A stretch of 64,000 bases of DNA from Pseudomonas fluorescens (GCF_900215245.1 NZ_LT907842.1:4960001-5024000); one strand, 5' to 3'; positions 16,611 to 26,568 are shown, numbered from the stretch's first letter. The notes: generated from the letters alone by a model not told the origin. Numbers and translations are program-made.

Positions 16611-18254
16611 TCACATCACCCGATTTCTGCCCGCCGCCTTGGCTTCATACAGCTGCATATCCGCGCGCTTGAGCAGCGCCAAAGAATCCCGGTCTGCAGG
16701 CAGGGCGATGCTCACGCCAATACTCACGGTGACATGGTCCACCGTCGGAAATTTTGCCGCCGCCACGGCGGCGCGGATTTTCTCGGCGACCACGTCGGGG
16801 CTGTCGGGCTCTTCGACTTCCGGCAGCAACACCGCGAACTCTTCACCGCCGTAACGCGCGACAAAGTCGGTGGCGCGGGTGGTGCTTTGGATCAATGCCG
16901 CCAGATGGCACAGCACGTCATCGCCCACCGCGTGGCCATAGGTGTCGTTCACCCGCTTGAAGTAGTCCGCGTCGATCAGCAACAGGGCAAAGGTTCGGCC
17001 GGTGCGTTGGAACAGCAGGCCGTTCTCGGCGAGTTTTTCATCGAAGCGGCGGCGGTTGTAGACGCCGGTGAGTGCGTCGTGTGATGCCAGGCTCAAGAGG
17101 TCGGCATTGGCACGGGTGAGGTCGGCGGTGCGCTGGGCGACCGTGGCTTCCAGGGACGCGTTGGCGTCCTGCAGTTCGCGCTCTTTGGTGAGCAGCGATT
17201 GGGTCATGCCGCTGATGGAACGGCCCAGTTGGGCGATTTCCAGCACCGCGTGTTCCTGGGGGAAGACGGCGCCGGGCCGCTGGTCCTGCACTTGCTTGGC
17301 CGACTTGGCCAGGCGCTCGATGGGACGGCTGAGTGACGACGCGACGTAGTAGGCGGCAAGTACGAAGACAATCGCTGCGAGCAAGCCGAGCAGCAACAGT
17401 TTGTGGAGCAGGGTGCGCGCCGGTTGCAGGGCGACGTCCAACGGTTGGCGCACCATGATGTACCAGGTCATGTTGGCATTCGATGGGCTAGGCACCGCCA
17501 CCGAGGCGGTGACATAGCCATTGCCCGTGGACCAGCCGGAGGGTGGGCTCAACTGGTTGGGCGGCAGGTGTTCGCCGGCGAGCAATTCCGGGTAAAGCAC
17601 CCGGCCGTCGAAGTCGACAATCAGCGCCTCGACCTCGGGGATCGCATCCTTTTGCATCACCGCGGAATTGACGATCTGGGTCACCCAACTCCAGTGAGCA
17701 TGGGCCCCCAGCACGCCGATCGTCTCACCCTCGGCATTGCGAATCGGCGCGGCGAAATCGATAAAGCGCTGCAGCTCGCCATTCGCCGCACTGGGTAACA
17801 GCTTGGCGAGCAACAGGGCTTCGTGGGGATCACCGGTGTACTCGGCGTGCATGCCCGCCTGAAACCACGGCCGCTGTTGCACCGATTGATTGACCAGCAG
17901 CCCGTTGACCGCCTGCCGCACACGCCCGTCGGCATCGGCGACGCCCATCCACGCATATTCGGCGCGCGATTGCGTGCGCAGTTCCATCAAGGTCAGGATA
18001 TCCGGCACGTCGAGGTTGCCCCGGCGCATGAGCGGTGCCTTGCTCAACAAGGACACTTCCAGTTGGCGCTCACGCAATTGCACGGCCAGCAGCGCCGCCG
18101 TCGAGCGGGCCGTGCTGAGCAGCGTGTTGCCACTGGCCTGCTTCATCTGCTCCGTGGCGATATGCCCGACATAGGAACCCACGCTGAGCAGTGTGAGTAA
18201 CGACAAACCGGCAAACCACAGGGTCAGGTGAGTGCGCAGGCTGGCTTTGATCAT
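16611..18254 (-). CDS. Membrane diguanylate cyclase with Cache-type sensor
   Basis: 547 residues. One helix at about 10-32, a periplasmic sensor of about 240 residues (dCache-like, with YAWMGVADADGRV and RPWFQAGMHAEY), a second helix near 285-310, a HAMP-like linker, a short coiled coil, and a C-terminal GGDEF domain. The active site is RYGGEEF, and RATD five residues before it is an intact inhibitory I-site, so c-di-GMP synthesis with product inhibition is expected. LTGVYNRRRFD marks the domain start. Stands alone, divergent from the LysE gene. The sensed ligand is unknown. Confidence 0.92.
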   Translation of the reverse strand: MIKASLRTHLTLWFAGLSLLTLLSVGSYVGHIATEQMKQASGNTLLSTARSTAALLAVQLRERQLEVSLLSKAPLMRRGNLDVPDILTLMELRTQSRAEYAWMGVADADGRVRQAVNGLLVNQSVQQRPWFQAGMHAEYTGDPHEALLLAKLLPSAANGELQRFIDFAAPIRNAEGETIGVLGAHAHWSWVTQIVNSAVMQKDAIPEVEALIVDFDGRVLYPELLAGEHLPPNQLSPPSGWSTGNGYVTASVAVPSPSNANMTWYIMVRQPLDVALQPARTLLHKLLLLGLLAAIVFVLAAYYVASSLSRPIERLAKSAKQVQDQRPGAVFPQEHAVLEIAQLGRSISGMTQSLLTKERELQDANASLEATVAQRTADLTRANADLLSLASHDALTGVYNRRRFDEKLAENGLLFQRTGRTFALLLIDADYFKRVNDTYGHAVGDDVLCHLAALIQSTTRATDFVARYGGEEFAVLLPEVEEPDSPDVVAEKIRAAVAAAKFPTVDHVTVSIGVSIALPADRDSLALLKRADMQLYEAKAAGRNRVM

Positions 18255-18392
18255 GGGGGCTCATTTTAGTATTTGTTTTCAGGCATGGTATGCGCGATGG
18301 AAGGGGCACGGCCAGCGGTGAACCACAAACGTACAAGATTCAGCGCAAACCGCTGCATAGACTCGCCGGACTTCTACTACGGCAGGTTCTCC

Positions 18393-18992
18393 ATGGACAT
18401 TTTTCTCTACGCCTTCAGTGTCATGTACAGCCCGGGCCCGGTCAATTTCATGGGCCTGAATGCCGGGCTTACCGGCAAATTCCGACGCTCAACCGGGTTT
18501 TTCATCGGCGTAGGCTGCGCGATGCTGTTGCTGTTCGTGCTGTTTGGGTACACCGGCGAGGCGCTCATCTCCCAGGCGGCGTTACCGTATATCTCGCTGG
18601 CGGGTGGCATTTACACGCTGTACCTGGCCTATCAGGTGTTCACTGCCCGCACGGTTGTCGAGGACGCTGCCAGCGAGCCGAGCAAAACCCTCACGTTCTG
18701 GAACGGCCTGGTGATTCAGTTGCTTAACCCCAAAGGCATCATGGCAGTGCTGCCGATCACCAGTGTGATGTTGCCGGCGGCGCATATCAGCGGTGCGTCC
18801 ATCGCCGGAGTGTCGGCATTACTGGCGTGTGGTGCGTTCGGCGCGCCTTGGGTTTATGCGTTGCTCGGCGCGTTGCTGGGACGGCGAATCGGCGGGACGT
18901 CGGCGTTTACTGTGTTCAACCGCTGCATGGGAGTGGCACTGGCGGTGTGTGCGTATTTCATGTTTCACGCGTTCTACCTGCACCTGACTTAA
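18393..18992 (+). CDS. LysE/RhtB-family exporter
   Basis: 199 residues, about six membrane helices. The N-terminal MYSPGPVNFMGLNAG is the signature of LysE/RhtB amino-acid or metabolite exporters, and the FWNGLVIQLLNPKGIM segment in the middle is also typical. I start at the ATG at 18393; longer forms add residues without character. It precedes metE by 103 bases on the same strand, but metE appears to have its own control region. Confidence 0.85.
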   Translation: MDIFLYAFSVMYSPGPVNFMGLNAGLTGKFRRSTGFFIGVGCAMLLLFVLFGYTGEALISQAALPYISLAGGIYTLYLAYQVFTARTVVEDAASEPSKTLTFWNGLVIQLLNPKGIMAVLPITSVMLPAAHISGASIAGVSALLACGAFGAPWVYALLGALLGRRIGGTSAFTVFNRCMGVALAVCAYFMFHAFYLHLT

Positions 18993-19026
18993 ACATGAGC
19001 AAATCTTGTGTTGGTCTGAAATAAAA

Positions 19027-19039
19027 TGAGTTTGTCTCA
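19027..19039 (+). promoter_or_regulatory. Possible MetR-type operator upstream of metE
   Basis: TGAG-TTTGT-CTCA is an inverted repeat with a five-base gap, close to the MetR consensus TGAA-N5-TTCA, 57 bases before the metE start. MetR-homocysteine control of metE is established in enterobacteria; here it is inference. No B12 riboswitch fits in the short leader. Confidence 0.35.
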
Positions 19040-19095
19040 CTATCAGGCTCTGTCGACAATGGCTGCCATCAATACTTACGTTGGAGTTGTATGTC

Positions 19096-21384
19096 ATGGC
19101 AGTCGCTCATTCCCTTGGATTTCCGCGCATTGGACGCGATCGTGAACTGAAAAAAGCGCAGGAAGCGTTTTGGAAGGGTGAACTCGACGAAGCCGGCCTG
19201 CGTGCCGTCGGCCGTGACCTGCGCAAGACCCATTGGGCGCTGCAAAAACAGGCCGGAATCGAGCTGTTGCCCGCCGGTGACTTCGCCTGGTACGACCAGG
19301 TACTGACACATTCGCTGATGTTCGGCGTGATCCCTGAACGTTTCCGCCCGGCCGATGGCAAAGCCACCTTGCACACCTTGTTCGGCATGGCGCGGGGGGT
19401 CAGTGACAGCTGCTGCGGCGGTGCCCACGCCCAGGAAATGACCAAGTGGTTCGACACCAACTACCACTACCTGGTGCCGGAATTCAGCGTCGACCAGCCG
19501 TTCCACCTCGGCTGGGATGAGCTGTTCGAAGAAGTGCAGGAAGCCCGTGATCTGGGCCACAACGTCAAGCCGGTCGTCATCGGCCCGCTGACTTATCTGT
19601 GGCTGGGCAAGGCCAAGGGCGGCGATTTCGATAAGCTCGACCTGCTTGAGCGCCTGCTGCCGTTGTACGGCCAGATCTTCCAGCGCCTGGCTGACCTGGG
19701 CGTTGAGTGGGTGCAAATCGACGAGCCGATCCTGGCGCTCGACCTGCCACAAGCGTGGAAAAACGCGTTTGAGCGTGCCTACAACCTGATCCAGCGTGAC
19801 CCGCTGAAAAAGCTGGTTGCCACTTACTTCGGCGGCCTCGAAGAGAACCTCGGCCTGGCTGCCAACCTGCCGGTCGACGGCCTGCACATCGACCTGGTGC
19901 GCGCGCCGGATCAATACCCGACGATCCTCGACCGCTTGCCGGCGTATAAAGTGTTGTCGTTGGGGGTGGTCAACGGCCGTAACGTCTGGCGTTGCGACCT
20001 GGAAAAAGCCCTGGCGACCTTGCAACATGCGCATGAAAAGTTGGGTGATCGCCTGTGGGTTGCACCGTCCTGCTCGCTGCTGCACAGCCCGGTTGACTTG
20101 AGCCGTGAAGACACGCTGGATGGTGAACTGAAAAGCTGGTTGGCCTTCGCCCTGCAGAAGTGCGCGGAAGTCGCGGTGCTGGCCCAGGCCGTCAACGCAC
20201 ACGACGCACCGAGCGTGCTCGCCGCCCTGGCGCAAAGCCGCGCGGTACAAGCGGCCCGCGCCGCTTCACCGCGTATTCACAAGCCGGCGGTGCAAGCCCG
20301 TGTGGCGGCAGTTACCGCCAACGACAGCCAGCGCCAGTCGCAGTTCGCCCAGCGGATCGACAAACAGCGTGCCGGCCTGAACCTGCCGCTGTTCCCGACC
20401 ACCACCATCGGGTCGTTTCCACAAACCGCGTCGATCCGCCTGGCGCGCCAGTCCTACAAAACCGGCAAGCTGAGCGCGGCCGAATACGTCGAAGCCATGC
20501 ACAGCGAGATCAAACACGCCGTTGAAGTGCAGGAAAACCTTGGCCTGGATGTGCTCGTGCACGGTGAAGCCGAGCGTAACGACATGGTTGAATACTTCGC
20601 CGAGCAACTGGACGGCTACGCGTTCACCCGCTTTGGCTGGGTCCAGAGCTACGGTTCGCGCTGCGTGAAACCGGCGGTGATCTTTGGCGATCTGAGCCGT
20701 CCGAAGGCCATGACGGTGGAGTGGATCCGTTACGCCCAAGGCCTGACCAGCAAGGTCATGAAGGGCATGCTGACCGGCCCGGTGACCCTGCTGATGTGGT
20801 CGTTCCCACGGGAAGACGTGAGCCGTGAAGTGCAGGCGCGTCAACTGGCACTGGCGATTCGTGACGAGGTGGTCGACCTGGAAGCCGCCGGCATCAAGAT
20901 CGTCCAGATCGACGAAGCCGCGTTCCGTGAAGGGCTGCCGTTGCGTCGCTCGCAGTGGCAGCACTACCTGGACTGGGCCAGCGAAGCGTTCCGTCTGTGC
21001 GCCAGCGGCGTGCGCGATGAAACCCAGATCCACACCCACATGTGCTACAGCGAGTTCAACGACGTGATCGAGTCCATCGCGGCAATGGATGCCGACGTCA
21101 TCACCATCGAGACATCGCGTTCGGACATGGAGTTGCTGGACGCGTTCGAAGCCTTCGCTTACCCGAACGACATCGGCCCGGGTGTCTATGACATCCACTC
21201 GCCACGCGTGCCGGATGTGGCGCAAATGGTTAATTTGCTGCGCAAGGCGGCCAAGCGGATTCCGGCGCAGCGTCTGTGGGTCAACCCGGACTGCGGTTTG
21301 AAGACTCGCGCCTGGCCGGAGACTGAAGCGGCGCTGATCCATATGGTCGCGGCGGCGCGTCAACTGCGGGCTGAGCTGGCCTGA
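19096..21384 (+). CDS. metE: Cobalamin-independent methionine synthase
   Basis: 762 residues, the normal length. Transfers a methyl group from methyltetrahydropteroyl-triglutamate to homocysteine, the last step of methionine synthesis, without B12. The N-terminal half begins [16 protein letters not shown]; the C-terminal half holds [11 protein letters not shown] and the zinc and homocysteine site in [17 protein letters not shown] and [13 protein letters not shown] at 19096 with GGAG nine bases upstream. Monocistronic by appearance. Confidence 0.97.
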   Translation: MAVAHSLGFPRIGRDRELKKAQEAFWKGELDEAGLRAVGRDLRKTHWALQKQAGIELLPAGDFAWYDQVLTHSLMFGVIPERFRPADGKATLHTLFGMARGVSDSCCGGAHAQEMTKWFDTNYHYLVPEFSVDQPFHLGWDELFEEVQEARDLGHNVKPVVIGPLTYLWLGKAKGGDFDKLDLLERLLPLYGQIFQRLADLGVEWVQIDEPILALDLPQAWKNAFERAYNLIQRDPLKKLVATYFGGLEENLGLAANLPVDGLHIDLVRAPDQYPTILDRLPAYKVLSLGVVNGRNVWRCDLEKALATLQHAHEKLGDRLWVAPSCSLLHSPVDLSREDTLDGELKSWLAFALQKCAEVAVLAQAVNAHDAPSVLAALAQSRAVQAARAASPRIHKPAVQARVAAVTANDSQRQSQFAQRIDKQRAGLNLPLFPTTTIGSFPQTASIRLARQSYKTGKLSAAEYVEAMHSEIKHAVEVQENLGLDVLVHGEAERNDMVEYFAEQLDGYAFTRFGWVQSYGSRCVKPAVIFGDLSRPKAMTVEWIRYAQGLTSKVMKGMLTGPVTLLMWSFPREDVSREVQARQLALAIRDEVVDLEAAGIKIVQIDEAAFREGLPLRRSQWQHYLDWASEAFRLCASGVRDETQIHTHMCYSEFNDVIESIAAMDADVITIETSRSDMELLDAFEAFAYPNDIGPGVYDIHSPRVPDVAQMVNLLRKAAKRIPAQRLWVNPDCGLKTRAWPETEAALIHMVAAARQLRAELA

Positions 21385-21501
21385 GCTAAACCCTGTGTGC
21401 GGTGGCGCGTTCGTTTCGAAGCAGGCGCGACTTAAGGTCGAGAAACTTAATCGAGTCTGTCGGCGTCGATAATGAACGACACAGGTTGAGTGGAGGTAAA
21501 G

Positions 21502-22053
21502 ATGGCAGGCATCAACGAGCAATCCATTGAGGCGGTGATTCAGTTCTGGAAGCAGGCCGGGCCCAAGCGCTGGTTCGCCAAGGACGAGGCGTTCGACGCG
21601 GCCTTTCGCGACGGGTTTCACGCGACCCACATGCAGGCGGCACGCCGCGAGTTGGAAGGCTGGCTGGGTTCTGCTCACGGCGCGCTGGCCTTGTTGATCC
21701 TGCTGGATCAGTACCCACGCAATGCGTTTCGCGGTACCGCGCATATGTTTGCCACCGACCCGCTGGCGCGTTTGTACGCACACCGGATGGTCGAGGCCGG
21801 GCTTGATCAGTTGATCGAGCCCGAACTGCGTGCGTTCTGTTATTTGCCGTTCGAGCATTCGGAAGACCCGGCGGATCAGCAGCGTTCAGTGGCGTTGAAC
21901 CAGCACCTGGATGCCAGCACCCGCCACTGGGCCAATGAGCACGCGAATATCATCCAACGGTTCGGGCGTTTTCCCCATCGCAACGCGGTGCTGGCAAGAG
22001 CAACCACGCCACAGGAGCATGAATTTCTCGAGGCTGGCGGCTTCGCAGGTTAG
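21502..22053 (+). CDS. DUF924-family protein
   Basis: 183 residues from ATG 21502, with GGAGGT just upstream. It matches DUF924 in layout: an N-terminal IQFWKQAGPKRWFAKDEAFDAAFR, then LALLILLDQYPRNAFRGT, RAFCYLPFEHSED and RFPHRNAVLAR. The fold is all-helical and TPR-like; a biochemical function is not established. Overlaps the convergent hydrolase gene by four bases. Confidence 0.85.
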   Translation: MAGINEQSIEAVIQFWKQAGPKRWFAKDEAFDAAFRDGFHATHMQAARRELEGWLGSAHGALALLILLDQYPRNAFRGTAHMFATDPLARLYAHRMVEAGLDQLIEPELRAFCYLPFEHSEDPADQQRSVALNQHLDASTRHWANEHANIIQRFGRFPHRNAVLARATTPQEHEFLEAGGFAG

Positions 22054-23489
22054 GCCTCGGCCTGCGCCAGGGCGGCCACGGCGGGGGCTGGACGAAAGCG
22101 CCGCAGGCCCTTGAGGTCGACCGCCCAGCGCAACGCTTCGGTGGCCGAGGGGCGTGGTCCGTGGCTGATTGCGTTGGCATCCTCGGTCAGCGTGCCGAGG
22201 TAACCCTGGGCACCGCCGCGCTCGCTCCAGTAACGGGTGTGGCTCAGCCAGGAGCGGGCGAGCCAGCCTTGCCACTTGCCGACGGTGACCGGCAGGTCCA
22301 GCACGCCGGCGCCCATCACTGGCTTGACCGGGCCACCGACGACATCGCCAAACAGGCCGAAGGGCGCCGGGAAGTAGAGATTGGTCCAGCGCGTCACGGC
22401 AAATGCTGCCGCATGGTGCAGGTAGTGCGGGGTGAACGGTTTTTGGCCGAGCATCACCGGCTGGCGGGCGTTGTAGCCGTAGCCCTGGGTGTCTTCGGTG
22501 GGCGGGCAGGCCGGGGCTTCGCGGCGTTCAATGCGTTTTTTGAAATCACTCACACTGCGGCCCAGCAGCAGGCTGGCATGGGCCATCGGGCTGCCGACAG
22601 TGACCAGGTCGGTGATGCGCCATGGGTTGCCCAGGCCGCGCTGCTCGATAAACGCCTCGGCCTGCTGTTCGCGAAATCTCAACGTGCTGCCCAGGCTGCC
22701 GTCGAGGGCCGCGCCGGCTTTGGGCAGTGCTTCCTTGACCACCGGTTGCAGTGCGGCGTGGTCGGCATAACGTCTGGCCAGTTCGCGGTTGCTGGGGATG
22801 ACTTTGGTCAGTTGGTCGTGATGTTCATGCCACAGGTAGCCGACGATATCGTAGGCAATCACACTGCCCAAACTATGGCCGACGACGATGATGCGGTCGT
22901 AGTCGCCCTTTTTGTGCAGGGCGCGCAGCAACTCCACGCCATCGGCGCGGATCTGTTCGCGCACCACGACGTTCTGCGGGTTGGGGCTGAGGTAGCGTGC
23001 CGCGTCACCCAAATAGGACAGCGCGGAATAGCGCAACCCCAGGCCGATGGCGGCGACCAGCAGCGGAACCAGGGCAAAAGGGTTGTCGCCGTGATCGAAC
23101 TCACCCCAGGCCGTGGCCAGGGTGCCGGTCGCGACCAGCAGCAGGAGCATCATCACCGTCCAGCGGGTAGTGCGCCAGATCGGCACGATGGCATCGGGAA
23201 TGTCACGGCGCGGGCGCTTGAAAATATCCCACAGCCAGCCCAGCAGGTGGCCAACCTTGGTGCCTTGCATCTTGTGGGCCCAGTAATACTCGTAGAAATC
23301 CGTGCTGGTGCGCCCCGACGACTTCAGAACGCGCAGGTCGAAATTGCGCGAAAGCCGGTCCGGCTTGCTCCAGTAGAACGGCGTGCCGCCCGGCGTGTCG
23401 GTCGGGATCATCGCTTCCACGAAGCCGCGTAAAGTGTCCATCGGGCGTTGTTCGCCGATGCCGTGGATGACGACAACTGCTTGTTTCAT
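22050..23489 (-). CDS. Membrane-anchored alpha/beta hydrolase (lipase-like)
   Basis: 479 residues. Begins VVVIHGIGEQRPMDTL, a His-Gly oxyanion region of lipase-type alpha/beta hydrolases, and the nucleophile elbow is VVGHSLGSVIAYD near residue 200 with the catalytic Ser. Two hydrophobic segments at about 113-128 and 138-153 are inserted between the first strand and the nucleophile, so the enzyme is probably tied to the inner membrane. A later TDLVTVGSPMAH resembles lipase strand motifs. Substrate unknown. It diverges from the glutathione transferase gene. Confidence 0.75.
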   Translation of the reverse strand: MKQAVVVIHGIGEQRPMDTLRGFVEAMIPTDTPGGTPFYWSKPDRLSRNFDLRVLKSSGRTSTDFYEYYWAHKMQGTKVGHLLGWLWDIFKRPRRDIPDAIVPIWRTTRWTVMMLLLLVATGTLATAWGEFDHGDNPFALVPLLVAAIGLGLRYSALSYLGDAARYLSPNPQNVVVREQIRADGVELLRALHKKGDYDRIIVVGHSLGSVIAYDIVGYLWHEHHDQLTKVIPSNRELARRYADHAALQPVVKEALPKAGAALDGSLGSTLRFREQQAEAFIEQRGLGNPWRITDLVTVGSPMAHASLLLGRSVSDFKKRIERREAPACPPTEDTQGYGYNARQPVMLGQKPFTPHYLHHAAAFAVTRWTNLYFPAPFGLFGDVVGGPVKPVMGAGVLDLPVTVGKWQGWLARSWLSHTRYWSERGGAQGYLGTLTEDANAISHGPRPSATEALRWAVDLKGLRRFRPAPAVAALAQAEA

Positions 23490-23665
23490 AAGCTGATCAT
23501 TCCTTGAAAAACTACGAACGGCGTGGCCGATTTCGCAGAGTAGCTATTCGCTATGATCTTGCCACCATTGCTGCTATTCCCGCCAGGAATGCCCCCATAA
23601 AATCCCTGCATTGTCTTTCTCTGCGCAGATCTCGTAGCGTGACGGCTCACACAAGGAGACTGCTC

Positions 23666-24298
23666 ATGAGCCATGGCCCGCTGCGCCTTTACGTTGATTC
23701 AATGTTCACCAGCCCTTACGCGATGTCGGTGTTCGTCACGCTGCGGGAAAAAGGCCTGGCCTTCGACACGGTCTGCCTTGATCTCGACGCGGCGCACCAC
23801 CAGACCGCGGAGTTTGCGCGGCTGTCCATGACCCAGCGCGTGCCGACGTTAGTGGAGGGAGACTTTGCCCTGTCGGAGTCTTCGGCGATCTGTGAGTACC
23901 TGGATCAGGCCTACCCTGAAACTGCGGTGTACCCGGCGGACCCAAGGCAGCGGGCGAGGGCGCGACAGGTCCAGGCGTGGTTGCGCAGCGACCTGTTGCC
24001 GATTCGCCAGGAGCGCTCGACCCTGGTGGTGTTTTGCGGGCAAAAAGCCCCGCCGTTGTCGCCGGTGGCGCAAGTGGCGGCGCAAAAGTTGATCGAGGCG
24101 GCGCAGACGCTGTTGGCGGGCAACCCGGTGAACCTGTTCGGCGCATGGTCCATTGCTGACGTGGACTTGGCCGTGATGCTCAATCGCTTGATCCTCGGCG
24201 GTGACCGCGTGCCTGACGAGTTGGTCGCCTACGCCCGGCACCAGTGGCAGCGGCCCTCGGTACAGGCGTGGGTCAACCTGCAACGCCCGGCGCTTTAG
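23666..24298 (+). CDS. yfcF: Glutathione S-transferase, YfcF-like
   Basis: 210 residues; AAGGAGA precedes the ATG at 23666. Thioredoxin-fold N-terminal domain (LYVDSMFTSPYAMSVFV, TQRVPTLVEGDFALSESSAI with the glutathione-binding SES) and helical C-terminal domain. The run RARARQVQAWLRSDLLPIRQER and the ending QWQRPSVQAWV closely follow E. coli YfcF as I recall it. YfcF has glutathione transferase/peroxidase activity and is linked to oxidative stress. Overlaps a small convergent gene by 26 bases. Confidence 0.85.
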   Translation: MSHGPLRLYVDSMFTSPYAMSVFVTLREKGLAFDTVCLDLDAAHHQTAEFARLSMTQRVPTLVEGDFALSESSAICEYLDQAYPETAVYPADPRQRARARQVQAWLRSDLLPIRQERSTLVVFCGQKAPPLSPVAQVAAQKLIEAAQTLLAGNPVNLFGAWSIADVDLAVMLNRLILGGDRVPDELVAYARHQWQRPSVQAWVNLQRPAL

Positions 24299-24548
24299 CG
24301 GTTTCTTGCGATTCCTGGGCGACGCGCCGGTCCAGGTCTTCCCAATCCGCCATGCCCAGCACCCGCGTTGTGTTCAGGCCGCGCAGGTAACCGCGCAGCT
24401 GCTGGGCGCTGGCGTAACGCTTGTCGGCGCCCGCGGCTTCGTCCTGCAACACGTGTTCATAATCGACCAGGTAATCGGCGACCCGCTCGCGAAACTCCGG
24501 CAGTACGGCTTCGCGGATGCGGTCGAAGGTTTTCTGGTAGGGCTTCAT
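24273..24548 (-). CDS. Small soluble protein, unknown function
   Basis: 91 residues, charged and helical (FDRIREAVLPEFRERVADYLVDYEHVLQ). No signal peptide or membrane helix. ATG at 24548 with AAGGA eight bases upstream supports translation. I do not recognise a family. Its last 26 bases overlap the end of the YfcF-like gene on the other strand. Confidence 0.55.
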   Translation of the reverse strand: MKPYQKTFDRIREAVLPEFRERVADYLVDYEHVLQDEAAGADKRYASAQQLRGYLRGLNTTRVLGMADWEDLDRRVAQESQETAKAPGVAG

Positions 24549-24691
24549 AGCGTGGTCCTTATAGTTTTATGACGATCGGGGTAGGCGACACTATCGGTTC
24601 AAATGATAGTCACCATCAAGGATCGCAAGTTCTGTTTTTATGCGAAAAGCGGACAATCACGCCATCGAGACGCTGTTCAAGGAAATGCGCG

Positions 24692-25336
24692 ATGAGGACG
24701 ATGATCCAGTTGGGTTTAATCATGTTGATGCTCGGCACCACAATGCTGGCCAACACGGCGATTGCCGATGATCTGCGTACGGGCCATTTGCTGCCACTCA
24801 TCGGTAGCGTAGACTCCCTGCAGCACGCGCAGTCGGTGGGGGTGTTGTACAGCGAAAACACCCGCGACAACCTCAACTACCTTGAACGCTACCACGCCAT
24901 GGCCATGAACGGCGCCAAGGATGCCCTCGACGGGCGCATCCGCGAGGCGTTCGTCAATAGCTCCGACCCGGAGTTGGCGATTGATTGGTTGATGAACTCG
25001 CTGCAGGGCACTTTTCGCAGCGTGACTGTCTATAGCAGCCTGGATGAGCTGGTGCAGGCTCACCCGGATGTGGTGGTGGTGCTCGATACCCATAACCAAC
25101 TGCTGACCCAGCGCAACGACCGGGTCGAAGCGCGCTTTGTGGCGCGGTTCTACGATGCGAACCTGCAATACATCGCCAAGGCCGAAGGCTCGGTGCTCAA
25201 ACAGGTGCCGTCGGTGTGGGTGCTGGACAAGGCGGCGCCCGAGATTGCTGCGCAGATTGAACAGCAGCGTGATGTACAGCTTGATGCCTTAAAGCAGTTT
25301 GATGTATCGCTCAAGGCCCTGGTTCGCGCAGGTTGA
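24692..25336 (+). CDS. Exported protein of unknown function
   Basis: 214 residues from the ATG at 24692, with AAGGAAA six bases upstream. A signal peptide (MRTMIQLGLIMLMLGTTML, then ANTAIA) predicts export to the periplasm. The mature part has a mixed alpha/beta pattern (VTVYSSLDELVQAHPDVVVVLDTHNQLL) and a charged C-terminal helix. No family recognised. A small lipoprotein gene follows 45 bases later on the same strand, so the pair may be one operon acting at the envelope. Confidence 0.65.
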   Translation: MRTMIQLGLIMLMLGTTMLANTAIADDLRTGHLLPLIGSVDSLQHAQSVGVLYSENTRDNLNYLERYHAMAMNGAKDALDGRIREAFVNSSDPELAIDWLMNSLQGTFRSVTVYSSLDELVQAHPDVVVVLDTHNQLLTQRNDRVEARFVARFYDANLQYIAKAEGSVLKQVPSVWVLDKAAPEIAAQIEQQRDVQLDALKQFDVSLKALVRAG

Positions 25337-25381
25337 CGCGTGGATTGATGTGAACCCTATTGGTTATTTTCAGGAATGTTT

Positions 25382-25723
25382 ATGCGCTCTTTTTTCGTCC
25401 CGGCCCTGGCTTTTGCTTCCGTGTTGCTGACCGGCTGTATTACCGCTCCCAACGCTCCGACGTTGACGTTGCAAACCGACAAGACCCCTGAAGGTTATCT
25501 GCAGTGCGTATTGCCCAAGCTTGAAAAGTCCGGCATCACATCGACCGTCACCCAGAATTCGCGCCACGCCAAAGTCGTGTTGACCAGCAAGATTGCCGCC
25601 GATGATGTGTTGGAAGCCTACAAGTCCCAAGAGGGCAGCAAGGTCTTCGTGTATGAGCGCAAGCCGCTGGCTTCGGCGCTCAAGCCGTCGCGCCTGGAGA
25701 CGGCGGCGCAGGACTGCAAGTAA
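25382..25723 (+). CDS. Small lipoprotein, unknown function
   Basis: 113 residues. MRSFFVPALAFASVLLTGC ends in a clear lipobox (LTGC), so the Cys near residue 19 would be lipidated. Only about 94 residues follow, with two further Cys (YLQCVLP and the terminal QDCK) that could form a disulphide. ATG at 25382 fits AGGA six bases upstream better than the ATG at 25376. Probably cotranscribed with the upstream exported protein. Confidence 0.7.
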   Translation: MRSFFVPALAFASVLLTGCITAPNAPTLTLQTDKTPEGYLQCVLPKLEKSGITSTVTQNSRHAKVVLTSKIAADDVLEAYKSQEGSKVFVYERKPLASALKPSRLETAAQDCK

Positions 25724-25748
25724 CATCAGGCCTCACCGCTGCCAGTAG

Positions 25749-25782
25749 TGTGGGCGCGGGTAAACCCGCTCCCACATTTTTT
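25749..25782. terminator. Hairpin terminator, REP-derived
   Basis: TGTGGGCGCGGG (25749-25760) pairs with CCCGCTCCCACA (25765-25776) with one mismatch around a TAAA loop, followed by a T-run. The arms resemble half of the local REP sequence, so a REP remnant seems to serve as terminator for the lipoprotein gene and, in reverse, lies beyond the creatininase-family stop. Confidence 0.7.
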
Positions 25783-25791
25783 GCTTACGGC

Positions 25792-26538
25792 TTAAGGTTT
25801 TGCTTCGCTGCTGAAGCTGTCGACAACGTTGACAAGCCCTTGAGCCGCCAGCGCGACCAACTCACCACCTTTTTCCACGGTCGCCAGGGCCGGGTCCGAG
25901 CCCATGCGTCCATCGGGGAAGCGTGCGCGGAAGTCCAGTGCCTCGCGAATCGGCCCTGTGTTGGCGATCTGCGGTGAATACTCGGCGGACTTGATCGATT
26001 CCGGGTAGGCCCACTGCGTCACCGCAATTTCCGACGGCGTGGCATGGCTGCCGTGGCCGACCGGGAATTGGCGGTGGGCCAGGTCGTTGACGCCTTCCAG
26101 ATCCCACCAGTTCACCAGTTTCAGCGCGAACCCGGCCGGGCGGCGCGCATAGCTGGCCTCGGCGTACAGCTCGGAAAACGCAGCCTCGATGGTGGCGATA
26201 TTGCCGCCGTGGCCATTCAAAAACAGGATCTTCTCGAAACCGTGCCCGGCCAACGAGCGCACCCAGTCGCCAATCGCGGCGATAAAGGTGGACGGGCGCA
26301 ACGAAATGGTGCCGGGAAAGCCCAGGTGGTGCTGGGCCATGCCGATATTGAAGGTCGGGGCGATCAGGATGTCAGCGTGCTGCTGCGCCTCATGAGCGAT
26401 GATCTCCGGGCACATCCAGTCGGTGCCCAGCAGGCCGGTAGGGCCATGTTGCTCGTTGGAGCCGATGGGGATCACCACCGTGCGGCTGCGCTCCAGAAAC
26501 TGCCCGATCTCGATCCAGGTGGATTTATGTAGAAGCAT
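25792..26538 (-). CDS. Creatininase-family amidohydrolase
   Basis: 248 residues. Metal ligands of the family are in IPIGSNEQHGPTGLLGTD (Glu, His, Asp), FLNGHGGN (His) and GSHATPSE (His and Glu). Family members include creatininase, formamide amidohydrolases and MftE; the exact amide substrate cannot be read. No signal peptide, so cytoplasmic. Stands alone, 30 bases downstream of the convergent-direction L,D-transpeptidase-like gene on the same strand. Confidence 0.85.
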   Translation of the reverse strand: MLLHKSTWIEIGQFLERSRTVVIPIGSNEQHGPTGLLGTDWMCPEIIAHEAQQHADILIAPTFNIGMAQHHLGFPGTISLRPSTFIAAIGDWVRSLAGHGFEKILFLNGHGGNIATIEAAFSELYAEASYARRPAGFALKLVNWWDLEGVNDLAHRQFPVGHGSHATPSEIAVTQWAYPESIKSAEYSPQIANTGPIREALDFRARFPDGRMGSDPALATVEKGGELVALAAQGLVNVVDSFSSEAKP

Positions 26539-26568
26539 GCGACGCTCTCTTTTATCGGTGGGGACAGG

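Noticed and set aside
18993..19095. Cobalamin riboswitch upstream of metE
   Set aside because: The 103-base spacer is too short for a B12 riboswitch and lacks a B12-box-like sequence.
20266..21858. 530-codon minus-strand open frame
   Set aside because: Antisense to metE and the DUF924 gene; no recognisable domain.
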